A stretch of DNA of 64,000 nt from an uncultured Prevotellaceae bacterium (GCA_902785695.1 CACZZQ010000006.1:25646-89645); one strand, 5' to 3'; counted from the first letter of the stretch, positions 7,107-16,104 are shown. Program-made: numbers and translations. The notes: generated by a model from the letters alone, not told the origin.

Positions 7107-9832
7107 GAAAGCTGTTTTTATTACCGATATTGTTGTTGATGTGCCTTGTGGCAGGCGCACAAAACAAGAAAGTCGCCGTGCTGGGCGACTCGTATTCCAC
7201 CTTCGAGGGGTCTATTCCCAAAGGAAATGCCATCTGGTATTTCAAACGTAATAACCCTAATCAGACGGATGTGAACCGTGTGGAGCAGACGTGGTGGGCG
7301 CAGCTCATTGAGCGCAAAGGCTGGGAGTTGCTGATGAACAACTCGTTTAGTGGTTCTACCATCTGTAATACAGGTTATAACAAGGAGGACTACAGCGACC
7401 GTTCGTTTACAAAGCGCATGGATAATCTGGGTGGCAATCCAGATCTCATCTTCATCTTTGGTGCCACGAACGACAGTTGGGCTCATTCGCCTATTGGTGA
7501 GTTCAAATATGAGAACATCACCAAGGATGACCTGTGGAGTTTTCGTCCGGCAATGGCTTATATGCTGGATTGGATGACGAAGCATTATGTGAAGTCGGAC
7601 ATCTACTTCCTGCTGAACGATGGGTTGAGCAAGGAGGTGACAGAATCTTCAAAACTCATCTGTCAGCACTATGGCGTGAAGTGTATTGAACTGAAAGGCA
7701 TTCATAAGATGGCTGGTCACCCTTCCATCAAGGGTATGCAGCAGATTGCCGACCAGATAGAGCAGGCTATGAATCCTGTGGTGACATGGGATAAGCACAG
7801 TCTGATGATGGACGGGCGTCGCATTGTGCCTGTGATGGGTGAAGTGCACTATTCGCGTATCCCTGCCGACGAATGGCAGCAGGAGGTGCGTAAGATGAAA
7901 GAGGGTGGTGTGACGATGATTGCTACCTATGTGTTCTGGAATCATGTGGAGGAGGAAGAGGGCATCTTCCGTTGGGACGGTCAGCGCAACCTGCGTCGTT
8001 TCCTCGAGATCTGTAAGGACGAGCAGATGCCAGTGGTGCTTCGCATGGGGCCGTTCTGCCATGGGGAGGTGCGCAATGGCGGCATCCCTGATTGGATGTG
8101 GAGCCTCCCCCCAGCCCCCTCCGAGAGAGGGGGAGCTTCAAAGCCTATCAAGATGCGTTCGCAAGATCCTCGTTTTCTGTATTATGCTGAACGGCTTTAT
8201 CGCCAGATCTTTACACAGGTGCAAGGTTTGCAATGGAAAGACGGCGGCCCAGTCATCGCGGCTCAGTTTGATAATGAATACAGAGGACGTGGCGAGTATC
8301 TGATGGACTTGAAGAAGATAGCCACGAAGATTGGTTTCGACCTGCCGTTCTATACACGTACGGGTTGGCCAGAGTTGGCTACGCCCGTTCCCTTTGGCGA
8401 GATGCTGCCTCTCTATGGCGACTATGCCGATGGCTTCTGGGACCGTACGCTGGGCGAGACGGACGGCAACTATTACAAGGCGTTCAACTTCAAAGCGTTC
8501 CGTTCCAGTACAGCCATTGCTACGGAGCAATTGGGCGACCAGATGGCGAAGGTAAGCAAGGGGGATGAGGATTATCCTTACTTCACCTGCGAACTGGGTG
8601 GAGGCATGATGCAGGCCTATCACCGCCGTCCTTATCTCTATCCAGAGGATGCCTATTCGATGGCTGTTGTGAAGTTGGGCTCTGGCTCTAACCTGCTGGG
8701 CTATTATATGTATCATGGCGGTACGAATCCGGAAGGCAAGACGTATCTGAACGAGAACCAGCGCACCCAAGGCACGAACTACAACGATATGCCTGTTAAG
8801 AACTACGACTTCCAAGCTCCGCTGGGTGAGTTTGGCCAGAAGAATCCCCACTATTATCTCCTGCGTCCATTACATCTCTTTATGCAAGACTGGGGCGAAC
8901 AACTGGCCGAGATGGAGGCATCGTTCCCAGCTCCGCAGGATATCAAGAAGGGCGATGACGCGCAGTTGCGCTGGGCTGTTCGCTCAAAGGATAATAGTGG
9001 TTTTATCTTTGTAAATAACTACGAGCGGTTGCAGAACCTTTCCGAGAAGAAGAATGTAGAGTTGGAGGCCTGTGGCGTAATACTGCCAAAGCTAAATATC
9101 CCCGCTGGCTGTATCGCTATCTTCCCCGTGAATATCGATGGTATCAAGTATGCCACAGCTCAGTTGGTGGCTAAGCGCGACGGAAAGATTTATATGATGC
9201 AAGTCCCAGGCATTCCCACCATCATCTCTATGATGAATGGAAAGACATTGAAGAACGTGAAGGCAAATGGACTCGCAAAGCCCGTCTATCAGAACATCTA
9301 CCTGCTGACACAACAAGAAGCGGAACACCTGCTTTTAAGTGAAAATGGAATAGTGAATAGTGAAAAATGTGCTGCCGCATCCCCGTTGGTTGCAACGAAA
9401 GTGAAGGAGGCAGGACCGCTGCGAAAGATAACGATGGGTGTGCAGGAGGTGGCAGAGGAACCTACAGACGAGGACTTCGAACAGGCCGCTGTTTATAGTA
9501 TCAAACCCTCTGACGCGGTAGCCGATTCTTCACTCTTCACTCTTCACTCTTCACTCTTGAAAATCACCTATCAAGGTGACTGTGCACGTTTGTATGCCTC
9601 CCTCCCCTCTGACTCTCCCCTCGGGCAGGGGCGAAAAGTGTTGGTGGCCGATCATTTCCAATATGGCCGCCCCATGCTCTTTGGCTTGTGGCGTCTGCCA
9701 AAAGGGGTGACGGAATTAGAACTGCGAATCCTTCCTATGCAAGAGAATATGCCCGTTTACTTGCCACGTGAAGCTGATAAAACGCCGGGCGAATGTGTGA
9801 AACGTGTAGAACTCACTAACGAAGGATTATGA
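7103..9832 (+). CDS. Exported SGNH-hydrolase / GH35 beta-galactosidase fusion
   Basis: A 909-residue secreted enzyme with two catalytic modules. Residues 1-19 are a signal peptide ending AGAQ. Residues about 22-225 look like an SGNH/GDSL esterase: GDSYS (block I), the Asn-containing GATNDSW (block III) and GHPS with the block V His. The Asp normally three residues before that His is not seen. Residues about 230-620 are a GH35-like barrel: DGRRIVPVMGEVHYSRIP, acid/base Glu392 in QFDNEY, nucleophile Glu497 in FTCELGGG, and YYMYHGGTNPEGK. C-terminal beta domains follow. GH35 enzymes remove terminal beta-galactose; the esterase would remove acyl groups. Both neighbours overlap it by 4 bp (ATGA). 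Four repeat elements lie in frame (residues 334-346, 745-761, 800-819, 833-845). Confidence 0.85.
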   Translation: MRKLFLLPILLLMCLVAGAQNKKVAVLGDSYSTFEGSIPKGNAIWYFKRNNPNQTDVNRVEQTWWAQLIERKGWELLMNNSFSGSTICNTGYNKEDYSDRSFTKRMDNLGGNPDLIFIFGATNDSWAHSPIGEFKYENITKDDLWSFRPAMAYMLDWMTKHYVKSDIYFLLNDGLSKEVTESSKLICQHYGVKCIELKGIHKMAGHPSIKGMQQIADQIEQAMNPVVTWDKHSLMMDGRRIVPVMGEVHYSRIPADEWQQEVRKMKEGGVTMIATYVFWNHVEEEEGIFRWDGQRNLRRFLEICKDEQMPVVLRMGPFCHGEVRNGGIPDWMWSLPPAPSERGGASKPIKMRSQDPRFLYYAERLYRQIFTQVQGLQWKDGGPVIAAQFDNEYRGRGEYLMDLKKIATKIGFDLPFYTRTGWPELATPVPFGEMLPLYGDYADGFWDRTLGETDGNYYKAFNFKAFRSSTAIATEQLGDQMAKVSKGDEDYPYFTCELGGGMMQAYHRRPYLYPEDAYSMAVVKLGSGSNLLGYYMYHGGTNPEGKTYLNENQRTQGTNYNDMPVKNYDFQAPLGEFGQKNPHYYLLRPLHLFMQDWGEQLAEMEASFPAPQDIKKGDDAQLRWAVRSKDNSGFIFVNNYERLQNLSEKKNVELEACGVILPKLNIPAGCIAIFPVNIDGIKYATAQLVAKRDGKIYMMQVPGIPTIISMMNGKTLKNVKANGLAKPVYQNIYLLTQQEAEHLLLSENGIVNSEKCAAASPLVATKVKEAGPLRKITMGVQEVAEEPTDEDFEQAAVYSIKPSDAVADSSLFTLHSSLLKITYQGDCARLYASLPSDSPLGQGRKVLVADHFQYGRPMLFGLWRLPKGVTELELRILPMQENMPVYLPREADKTPGECVKRVELTNEGL
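8104..8139. repeat. Family A single-arm element in the GH35 gene
   Basis: GCCCCCTCCGAGAGAGGGGG palindrome with flanking C-rich tract, read as LPPAPSERGGAS directly after GIPDWMWS in the GH35 barrel. Confidence 0.7.
9336..9382. repeat. Family B repeat in the GH35 gene (left, inverted)
   Basis: Tandem AGTGAAT/AGTGAAA units followed by a GCTGCCGCATC tail. Its layout is the inverted counterpart of the 9501-9558 element (AGTGAAG units, then GGCTACCGCGTC). The two therefore look like the two ends of one composite unit inside the gene. Confidence 0.6.
9501..9558. repeat. Family B element, copy 1 of an identical 55-bp pair
   Basis: Begins TCAAACCCTCTGACGCGGTA and ends in four TCTTCAC-type heptads. 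Bases 9501-9555 are identical to 11384-11438 in the neighbouring GH2 gene. Both are read in the same frame as KPSDAVADSSLFTLHSSL. Confidence 0.9.
9601..9635. repeat. Family A single-arm element in the GH35 gene
   Basis: CTCCCCTCGGGCAGGGGCGA hairpin preceded by a CCTCCCCTCTGA tract, read as LPSDSPLGQGRK. Confidence 0.65.
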
Positions 9833-12762
9833 AACGATACCTCTTTCTATCGATTAGCTGTTGGCTATTGGCTGTTGGCCATGCAGCAGCTCAGCAGATT
9901 CTTGGCCTTTCCGGGCTGTGGGAGTTTGGTATGGGCGATGAAGAACGCTATGATGACTTTGTGGAGTTGCCTGGCTCAATGCTCACTAACGGCAAAGGCA
10001 ACGATGTGGATGTTCATACAAAGTGGACGGGTTCGCTTTACGATTCATCGTACTTTTTCAACCCCTATATGGAGCCATATCGCCAGAAAGGACAGATGAA
10101 GTTTCCTTTCTTTCTGACACCAGAGAAACATTATGTGGGCAATGCATGGTACAAAAGGTCGGTCTATGTTCCGAAGGACTGGGGCGATCAGCGTATTGTT
10201 TTGTTTTTGGAACGGCCACATATTGAGACGACGGTTTTTGTAAATGGTCGTGAGGTGGGTCATCAGATGTCGCTGTCGGTGCCTCATCGTTATGACGTGA
10301 CCAAATATATCAAGAAAGGTGAGCGCAACGAGATTGCCATCCGTGTGTATAATGGCATAGAGAACGTATGCGTGGGACAGGATTCTCATTCAGTGACCGA
10401 CCAGACGCAGGGCAACTGGAACGGCATCACGGGTCGTATTGAACTTCAGGCACAGTGGAAGAAACTGAACATCCGTCACGTGCGCATCTTGCCTTATGCT
10501 GCCGAGGGCACCGTGACGGTGGAAGTACTGTTGGAGAACCATGTCGATGGCCTTCGCTTCTTCCCCATGTACGATTATCAGGTGAAGGCGCAAATCCGTG
10601 AATTAAGCGAAGGAACAACGAGAAAGTTCGTCACTAATTCAACGGCATTTGCCGAGGGGCGCAAAATCACGTTTAAGTTCCGCATGGGGCGTGATGTCAA
10701 ATACTGGGACGAGTTCCATCCCCATCTCTATCGACTGACGGTAGAGGCTGGCGAGACTGCCTATGAGACGCAGTTCGGCCTGCGCGAGATTAAGATAAAA
10801 GGCCGACAGTTCTATATCAACGGCCGCCCGTTGTTCCTGCGTGGAACGGTGGAGAACTGCCTCTTTCCAGAGACGGGCTACCCGCCTACCGACGAGGATG
10901 AGTGGATGCGTATCTTCAAGAAATGCAAGGAGTATGGGCTGAACCATGTTCGCTTCCACAGCTATTGCCCGCCAGACGCTGCTTTCACCGCCGCCGACCG
11001 TGTGGGCATCTACCTGCAGCCCGAAGGTCCCTCGTGGCCTAATCACGGGGTGAAACTGCGCCGTGGTCAGACGATTGACCAGTATCTGTTGGAGGAGTCG
11101 AAGCGTATCATCGACGAATACGGACATCATCCCTCGTTTGTGATGATGGCCGCAGGCAACGAACCTGCCGGCGACTGGGTCACGTATTGCAACGACTGGG
11201 TGAAGCAGATGCACGAGTATGACTCTACGAAGGTGTATTGCGGTGCCAGCGTTGGCGGCGGATGGGCGTGGGACGACGGCTCTGAGTATCATGTGAAGGG
11301 CGGTGCACGCGGACTTGACTGGGATCGCAAAGCCCCTTCGAGCAATGATGATTACTATGCCCAGATAGAACGCCCCCGCAACTTCAAACCCTCTGACGCG
11401 GTAGCCGATTCTTCACTCTTCACTCTTCACTCTTCACTTAATAACTCGCCCATTATTGCTCATGAACAAGGCCAGTGGTGCGCCTTCCCTGATTTCAAGG
11501 AGATAACGCAGTACACCGGAGTGTATAAAGCCCGCAACTTCGAGATATTCCGTGATATGCTGCGTGACAATGGCATGGAACGAATGGCCGAGAAGTTCCT
11601 GATGGCCAGTGGACGGTTGCAGACACTGTGCTATAAATACGAGATAGAGCGCAACCTGCGTACCAAGGACTATGCCGGTTTCCAGCTTCTGGGGCTCAAC
11701 GACTATAGCGGACAGGGAACGGCCCTTGTAGGCCCACTGAATGTACACTGGCAAGAGAAAGGCTACTGTACGGCCAGCGACTGGCGTGAGTTCTGCAACT
11801 CAGTGGTCCTTCTGGCTCGCTTCCCCAAGTTCGTCTTCACCAGTCAAGAGACCTTGCGGGTGCCTTTGGAAATATATAATGCCTTCTATGGGTATGTTGC
11901 CAAGGCCAAGATTACCTATAGTATAGAAGACGATAAACAGGTGGTTTATCATCAGGGCACGCTCATCTCTGACAGTATCGGTATTGGGAAGAATAATGCA
12001 TTGGGCATGGTGGAGTATTCGCTTGAATCTATCACGGAACCTGTGAAACTGACTCTTACCGTACGTTTTGGCAAAGCCGTGCACAATCATTGGGACTTCT
12101 GGGTGTACCCTTGCGCTTCGCTAAATGATAAAGAAAAAATGATAAATGATAAAGGCCCTTACATCGCCGACTCAATAGACGCTCGTGCCTTGAAGGTATT
12201 GAAACGGGGCGGCACCGTTTTGCTGACAGCAGCCGGACGGGTGACGCTGGGCAGCGATGTGAAGCAGACTTATCTGCCTGTATTCTGGAACACGTCGTGG
12301 TTCAAGATGCGTCCGCCGCATACCACTGGCGCCTATATTGAAAAAGAGCATCCGCTGTTTAAGCACGGATTCCCCACTGACGACTGGGCTAACCTCAACT
12401 GGTGGGAACTGCTGAACCGTGCTCAGGTGATGAATCTGCAGGAGCTTCCCAAGGACTATCAGTCGCCCGTTCAGCCTATTGACACTTGGCATGTGTCCCG
12501 GAAACTGGGTATGCTGATTGAGGCCAGGGTCCTGAAAGGCAAGCTGCTGATGACCACGATGGATATCAGTCGTGACCTGGATCACCGCATCGTGGCCCGA
12601 CAGATGCGGCATGCTATTCTCGGCTATATGCAGAGCGACGATTTCCAGCCTGTCATTACATTGGCACCGGAAACCATCCGACATTTCTATACTGAACAGG
12701 CACCGCCTGTAAATATGTTTACCAACGACTCGCCCGATGAGTTGAAACCAAAGATTAAATAA
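9829..12762 (+). CDS. Exported GH2-family glycoside hydrolase
   Basis: A 977-residue secreted glycosidase. It has a signal peptide to about residue 21 (ending HAAAQ), then a sugar-binding jelly roll (GLWEFGMGDEE ... NAWYKRSVYVPKDW), an immunoglobulin-like domain, and a TIM barrel starting near FYINGRPLFLRGTVENC. The acid/base is Glu445 in AAGNEPAGDW and the probable nucleophile is Glu546 in AHEQGQW. The overall pattern is GH2 (beta-galactosidase, glucuronidase, galacturonidase and relatives); substrate cannot be fixed from sequence. The copy-2 55-bp element encodes residues 519-537, only nine residues before the nucleophile, and a second repeat (AAATGATAAAG units) encodes residues about 765-776. 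It is the last gene of the four-gene operon and is followed at once by a strong terminator. Confidence 0.87.
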   Translation: MKRYLFLSISCWLLAVGHAAAQQILGLSGLWEFGMGDEERYDDFVELPGSMLTNGKGNDVDVHTKWTGSLYDSSYFFNPYMEPYRQKGQMKFPFFLTPEKHYVGNAWYKRSVYVPKDWGDQRIVLFLERPHIETTVFVNGREVGHQMSLSVPHRYDVTKYIKKGERNEIAIRVYNGIENVCVGQDSHSVTDQTQGNWNGITGRIELQAQWKKLNIRHVRILPYAAEGTVTVEVLLENHVDGLRFFPMYDYQVKAQIRELSEGTTRKFVTNSTAFAEGRKITFKFRMGRDVKYWDEFHPHLYRLTVEAGETAYETQFGLREIKIKGRQFYINGRPLFLRGTVENCLFPETGYPPTDEDEWMRIFKKCKEYGLNHVRFHSYCPPDAAFTAADRVGIYLQPEGPSWPNHGVKLRRGQTIDQYLLEESKRIIDEYGHHPSFVMMAAGNEPAGDWVTYCNDWVKQMHEYDSTKVYCGASVGGGWAWDDGSEYHVKGGARGLDWDRKAPSSNDDYYAQIERPRNFKPSDAVADSSLFTLHSSLNNSPIIAHEQGQWCAFPDFKEITQYTGVYKARNFEIFRDMLRDNGMERMAEKFLMASGRLQTLCYKYEIERNLRTKDYAGFQLLGLNDYSGQGTALVGPLNVHWQEKGYCTASDWREFCNSVVLLARFPKFVFTSQETLRVPLEIYNAFYGYVAKAKITYSIEDDKQVVYHQGTLISDSIGIGKNNALGMVEYSLESITEPVKLTLTVRFGKAVHNHWDFWVYPCASLNDKEKMINDKGPYIADSIDARALKVLKRGGTVLLTAAGRVTLGSDVKQTYLPVFWNTSWFKMRPPHTTGAYIEKEHPLFKHGFPTDDWANLNWWELLNRAQVMNLQELPKDYQSPVQPIDTWHVSRKLGMLIEARVLKGKLLMTTMDISRDLDHRIVARQMRHAILGYMQSDDFQPVITLAPETIRHFYTEQAPPVNMFTNDSPDELKPKIK
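11384..11438. repeat. Family B element, copy 2 of an identical 55-bp pair
   Basis: Base-for-base identical to 9501-9555, in the same orientation and the same reading frame, about 1.9 kb downstream in the next gene. Confidence 0.9.
12123..12154. repeat. Family B tandem repeat in the GH2 gene
   Basis: Units of AAATGATAAAG and ATGATAAATGATAAAG repeat in a row, read as NDKEKMINDKG. The AT-rich patch differs in composition from the surrounding gene. Confidence 0.6.
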
Positions 12763-12800
12763 TCAAAGAAGGGTGCTGATGTCAGCACCCTTCTTTGATT
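12761..12800. terminator. Bidirectional terminator between GH2 and the GH105-GH27 gene
   Basis: A perfect 19-bp inverted repeat (12761-12779 and 12782-12800; core AGAAGGGTGCTGA) with a 2-bp gap. It overlaps the stop codons of both convergent genes. Confidence 0.9.
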
Positions 12801-15800
12801 ATTTCTTAAGTATCTTCTTGCCGTCCTCAATAACGATACCTGAGACATTGGCTTGATGAGCAGGCTGCCCGCTCAAGTTGTAGACAATGCCTTTCTGGTG
12901 ATAAGCTTTTGATGCGTGTATGTCGTTTACAATCTCTTTGCTGACCACGTCGATATAGTCGATATCGGGCAGCCAATTGCTGGTGTTCACCAGTCGGATG
13001 GTGTTCTCGCCGGGCTCCAGGGTGATGTCGAACGTCTTCTTGCCCACCTTATCCCAGCCGCCGGAGTTGCATCCGCTGAAGGTCTTCACCCTCTTGCCGT
13101 TCACGTAGACGTTCATGGTGCGGCTCTCTCCGCAAATGTAGCCGATGGTGAGTTGGTAGTCGCCGCCTTCCTTGCTGTACACATTGTGCCACTCCAAGTA
13201 GTTGTTCGTGTTGCTGCCACCGATGTAGCCCGCTTTGTATCCCCCCGAACAGAAGGAAGCCTCTCTGTATTGGCATACGTTCCATTCTATCTCCGAGTAG
13301 GCTTTGCTGTAGGCCGTCTCTGCCTCGTAGCGTGTGCGCTCCATACGCGAGCCGGCCTCGGCCACATATATCCTGGTGCCGTGTTTAGGCACGGTGACCT
13401 GATAGCTGCCCAGGAATGTTCCCACATCCTTTTTGGTGAAGCAGTTGTGCAGTTTCACGCTGTCGGCCAGGTCTATATCCCTGAAGTTCAGCGTCACGGT
13501 TTTAGACGCGTCGTTGGGGTTGTAGATGGCGAATGCCCTTTTCAGGCCGTTGGCCCTCTCAATATCCTTCACCAAGATATAGCAGTCGTTGACTTTTGCC
13601 GCGAGGTAGGCCTGCTGGTAGAGTGTGTCCTGGTTCAGCGCAATGAGTTCCTCGTTCTTCAGCAGTTCCAGTGCCGTGGCGTTGATATTCTTCATGTTGC
13701 ATCCTATGAGCAGAGGCGAGTTCATGATACACCACATACCGAAGTGAGTCTTGTCTTCCTCTGCGGTCATCGAGCGTCCCACCTCCAGCATATCCATATC
13801 GTTATAGTGGCCCTTGCTGCTGTATGCGCTCATATAGAGGTTTTCTGCCAATATGCCTTTCACCGAGTTCCATCCGTCGTAGATGTCGCCCGTGGTGCGC
13901 CACGAGAAGCCGGCATTGTCGGCCCATGTGCCAGGATAAGCCCATCGGCAGATGTTCATGCGCACGTCTGTGCGTCCGGTGTTCTTGATCGCTTTGGCGA
14001 TGGCTGTGTAGCGTGTCTTTTCGTCAAGATCCAGGTTCTCGTTGTTGTGGATGGGGTCGCCGCCGCAGAAGTCCACTTTGATGAAGTCGAAGTCCAGGTC
14101 TTTGAAGAACAGGTCGCAGTCCTGCTGGTCGTGCTCGTACAGTCCTACGCCGACTCCCGTCTTGTCGCCGCCGTGATAGCTGCCGCAGGTGTTATGTCCT
14201 CCGTCGCTGTAGATGCCAGCCTTCAGTCCCTTCAGATGGATATACTCTACCACGGGCTTCAGTCCGTTGGGGAATCGGGTGGGGTGAATCTTCAGTTGTC
14301 CCGTAGCGGCATCTCGTCCGCCGAAGTAGCCGTCATCAATATTGATGTGGTCATAGCCTACAGCTGCCAGTCCTTTCGAAACCATTGCAGCGGCCTGTTC
14401 CTTGATGATTGTCTCGCTGATGTTCAGTGCGAACGTGTTCCATGAGCTCCATCCCATCGTGGGGCCTTCTTTCACGGGCTCGTCCATCATCCGTTCGTAT
14501 TCCGTGGCAGCCAGGATAAAGCCCCCCAGCACTTTTCCTTCTGTATAGAAATCACTGCCTTCGGTACTAGTGGGTTTTGTGTCCTTACCCATCAGGTAGT
14601 AGGCTGCCGAACCGTCGCGATAGTTGCTTCCACCCAGTCCTGCCGACTTGCAGCATCTGACGAGGTGTACCCCTCCGTTGCCGTCAGCAACCATAAACTG
14701 TTCCACCAATCCCTTGTAGGCTTTCTTTGCAATATCAAGATAGAATTTGTTGAGCACTCTCAGACGAACGCCCTTGAGATAGGCAGCGGTGAAGATGGCT
14801 GTGCACGACGATTCCAGATAGTTGTTCACGGGTCCCGAGGTGTATCTGTAGCTGCTGTCATAGTCGGATGCCACGAACGTACCGTCGTGTGCCATCAGCT
14901 GATACCAGCATCCCGTCTTACTGTCCTGACGGGCGGCAATGCCTGCAGCCAGTTTCGTGAGATAGCCCTTCAGGGTCTTATAGTTAGCGGTAGCGGTCTT
15001 CTTGGCCTTCTGCATCTGCTCCAGTACGTCGACCAGTGCGAGGAAGTACCAGGCTTCTGCGCGTCCCCAGAACTCTGCCGAGTGATAGACCTCCTTTCCC
15101 TCTTCTGCTGAGATGCCGGCCCATTTCGAGGCTGCCTCGCCTGCGGGATCGGCGGTAAAGGCATGATAGAGCAGTTGTGCATCCTCGTCCCACAGGTATT
15201 TCCATGATATGGTAAACTGCTTGGTAATCAGGTTCCAGTCGTCAGTGGTCAACTTCGTATAGTCTTTATCCTCGTTGATCATCTGAGCCATCAGTGCCGC
15301 CCCCATATACAGACCGTCGCACCACATCTGGTCGGTGTACGATGACTTGTGCCACCATCCGCCAGCTGCATCGGCCAGTGTGCTCTCCTTGATCACATAG
15401 TTCTCATTGGCTTTGGCAAAGCCCGTTCTGGCATCGGCAAAGCGCTGTTTTGCAGTTGCTAAGGCCGTACTGTCAGTGAATCGCGTGTCGGCAGCCAATT
15501 CCTGCAGCTTGAAATAGAGTTTCACGCCGTTCAGGTCGTCAAAGCTCTTACCCTGCTTGCCGTTATTGGGTATGTCGCACGTGTTGCCGTAGTGCCTGAT
15601 GGCATAGTACCAGGGCATCACGTCCACGTCCTTATTGTCCTTATAGTAGTCGGCAGCCTCCAGAATAGCCTTTGCCACGAGGCCAGGCACGTAGTCGAGT
15701 GTGCTGGCTGTGCCGTTGGGTTCCTCAATAACATTCCCCTCGTTGTCGTATTTCCCGAATCCAGCTGCCTTGGTGTTGGCCTTGAAATCGTTGATGCGGC

Positions 15801-15924
15801 TGTTGATGACGATTGAGGAATAGCGGGTGTTCTCGTTGAAGGTGCAAGGTTCGCCGGCAGCCTGTGGCGTTCCTACTGCTGCGAGCATCCACGAAAGAAC
15901 GGAAAGTGTGAGTGTCTCAAACAT
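12799..15924 (-). CDS. Exported GH105 - GH27 - CBM fusion enzyme
   Basis: A 1041-residue secreted multi-domain enzyme. I place the start at 15924 because MFETLTLSVLSWMLAAVG is a signal peptide and the -7 element at 15961 would give a transcript that excludes the earlier in-frame codon. Residues about 30-460 are a GH105/GH88-like (alpha/alpha)6 barrel (QMWCDGLYMGAA with Asp203; FWGRAEAWYFLAL), a fold that removes unsaturated uronic acid from pectin fragments. Residues about 475-840 are GH27: GWSSWNTFAL, nucleophile Asp618 in KVDFCGG, acid/base Asp680 in TTGDIYDGW, an alpha-galactosidase-type module. Residues about 860-990 are a CBM35/6-like carbohydrate-binding domain (YEAETAY...). The C-terminal 45 residues (YNLSGQPA ... 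GIVIEDGKKILKK) resemble the short terminal tails of exported Prevotella proteins. Joint action on galactose-decorated rhamnogalacturonan is inference. Confidence 0.88.
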   Translation of the reverse strand: MFETLTLSVLSWMLAAVGTPQAAGEPCTFNENTRYSSIVINSRINDFKANTKAAGFGKYDNEGNVIEEPNGTASTLDYVPGLVAKAILEAADYYKDNKDVDVMPWYYAIRHYGNTCDIPNNGKQGKSFDDLNGVKLYFKLQELAADTRFTDSTALATAKQRFADARTGFAKANENYVIKESTLADAAGGWWHKSSYTDQMWCDGLYMGAALMAQMINEDKDYTKLTTDDWNLITKQFTISWKYLWDEDAQLLYHAFTADPAGEAASKWAGISAEEGKEVYHSAEFWGRAEAWYFLALVDVLEQMQKAKKTATANYKTLKGYLTKLAAGIAARQDSKTGCWYQLMAHDGTFVASDYDSSYRYTSGPVNNYLESSCTAIFTAAYLKGVRLRVLNKFYLDIAKKAYKGLVEQFMVADGNGGVHLVRCCKSAGLGGSNYRDGSAAYYLMGKDTKPTSTEGSDFYTEGKVLGGFILAATEYERMMDEPVKEGPTMGWSSWNTFALNISETIIKEQAAAMVSKGLAAVGYDHINIDDGYFGGRDAATGQLKIHPTRFPNGLKPVVEYIHLKGLKAGIYSDGGHNTCGSYHGGDKTGVGVGLYEHDQQDCDLFFKDLDFDFIKVDFCGGDPIHNNENLDLDEKTRYTAIAKAIKNTGRTDVRMNICRWAYPGTWADNAGFSWRTTGDIYDGWNSVKGILAENLYMSAYSSKGHYNDMDMLEVGRSMTAEEDKTHFGMWCIMNSPLLIGCNMKNINATALELLKNEELIALNQDTLYQQAYLAAKVNDCYILVKDIERANGLKRAFAIYNPNDASKTVTLNFRDIDLADSVKLHNCFTKKDVGTFLGSYQVTVPKHGTRIYVAEAGSRMERTRYEAETAYSKAYSEIEWNVCQYREASFCSGGYKAGYIGGSNTNNYLEWHNVYSKEGGDYQLTIGYICGESRTMNVYVNGKRVKTFSGCNSGGWDKVGKKTFDITLEPGENTIRLVNTSNWLPDIDYIDVVSKEIVNDIHASKAYHQKGIVYNLSGQPAHQANVSGIVIEDGKKILKK

Positions 15925-15960
15925 ATTAATGGCTTTTTGATATTGGTTTCTAATGAGGTG

Positions 15961-15968
15961 CAAAATTA
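15961..15968 (-). promoter_or_regulatory. -7 element of the GH105-GH27 gene
   Basis: TAATTTTG on the minus strand, about 37 bp before the chosen ATG. No -33 match was seen. Confidence 0.5.
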
Positions 15969-16008
15969 AGCTTTTTCCTTGACATAGCCTAAAAAATAGG
16001 CAGAAACA

Positions 16009-16039
16009 TTGGGTGTGTAATACTTTTTTAGTACTTTTG
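16009..16039 (+). promoter_or_regulatory. Promoter of the FAS1-protein operon
   Basis: TTG at 16009-16011 and TACTTTTG at 16032-16039 with 20 bp between. The leader to the ATG at 16105 is about 60 nt. Confidence 0.65.
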
Positions 16040-16104
16040 CATTTGAATTGAACACTGATTATGGTGGAAAATAATATTAACCTAACAATAAAGATACTAA
16101 CGAA

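Noticed and set aside
12916-14445. A 509-codon open frame on the plus strand, antisense to the GH105-GH27 gene
   Set aside because: The minus-strand product has complete catalytic motifs of two enzyme families; the antisense frame has no domain, is Val/His-rich in a way expected from reverse-complemented codons, and lacks a promoter.
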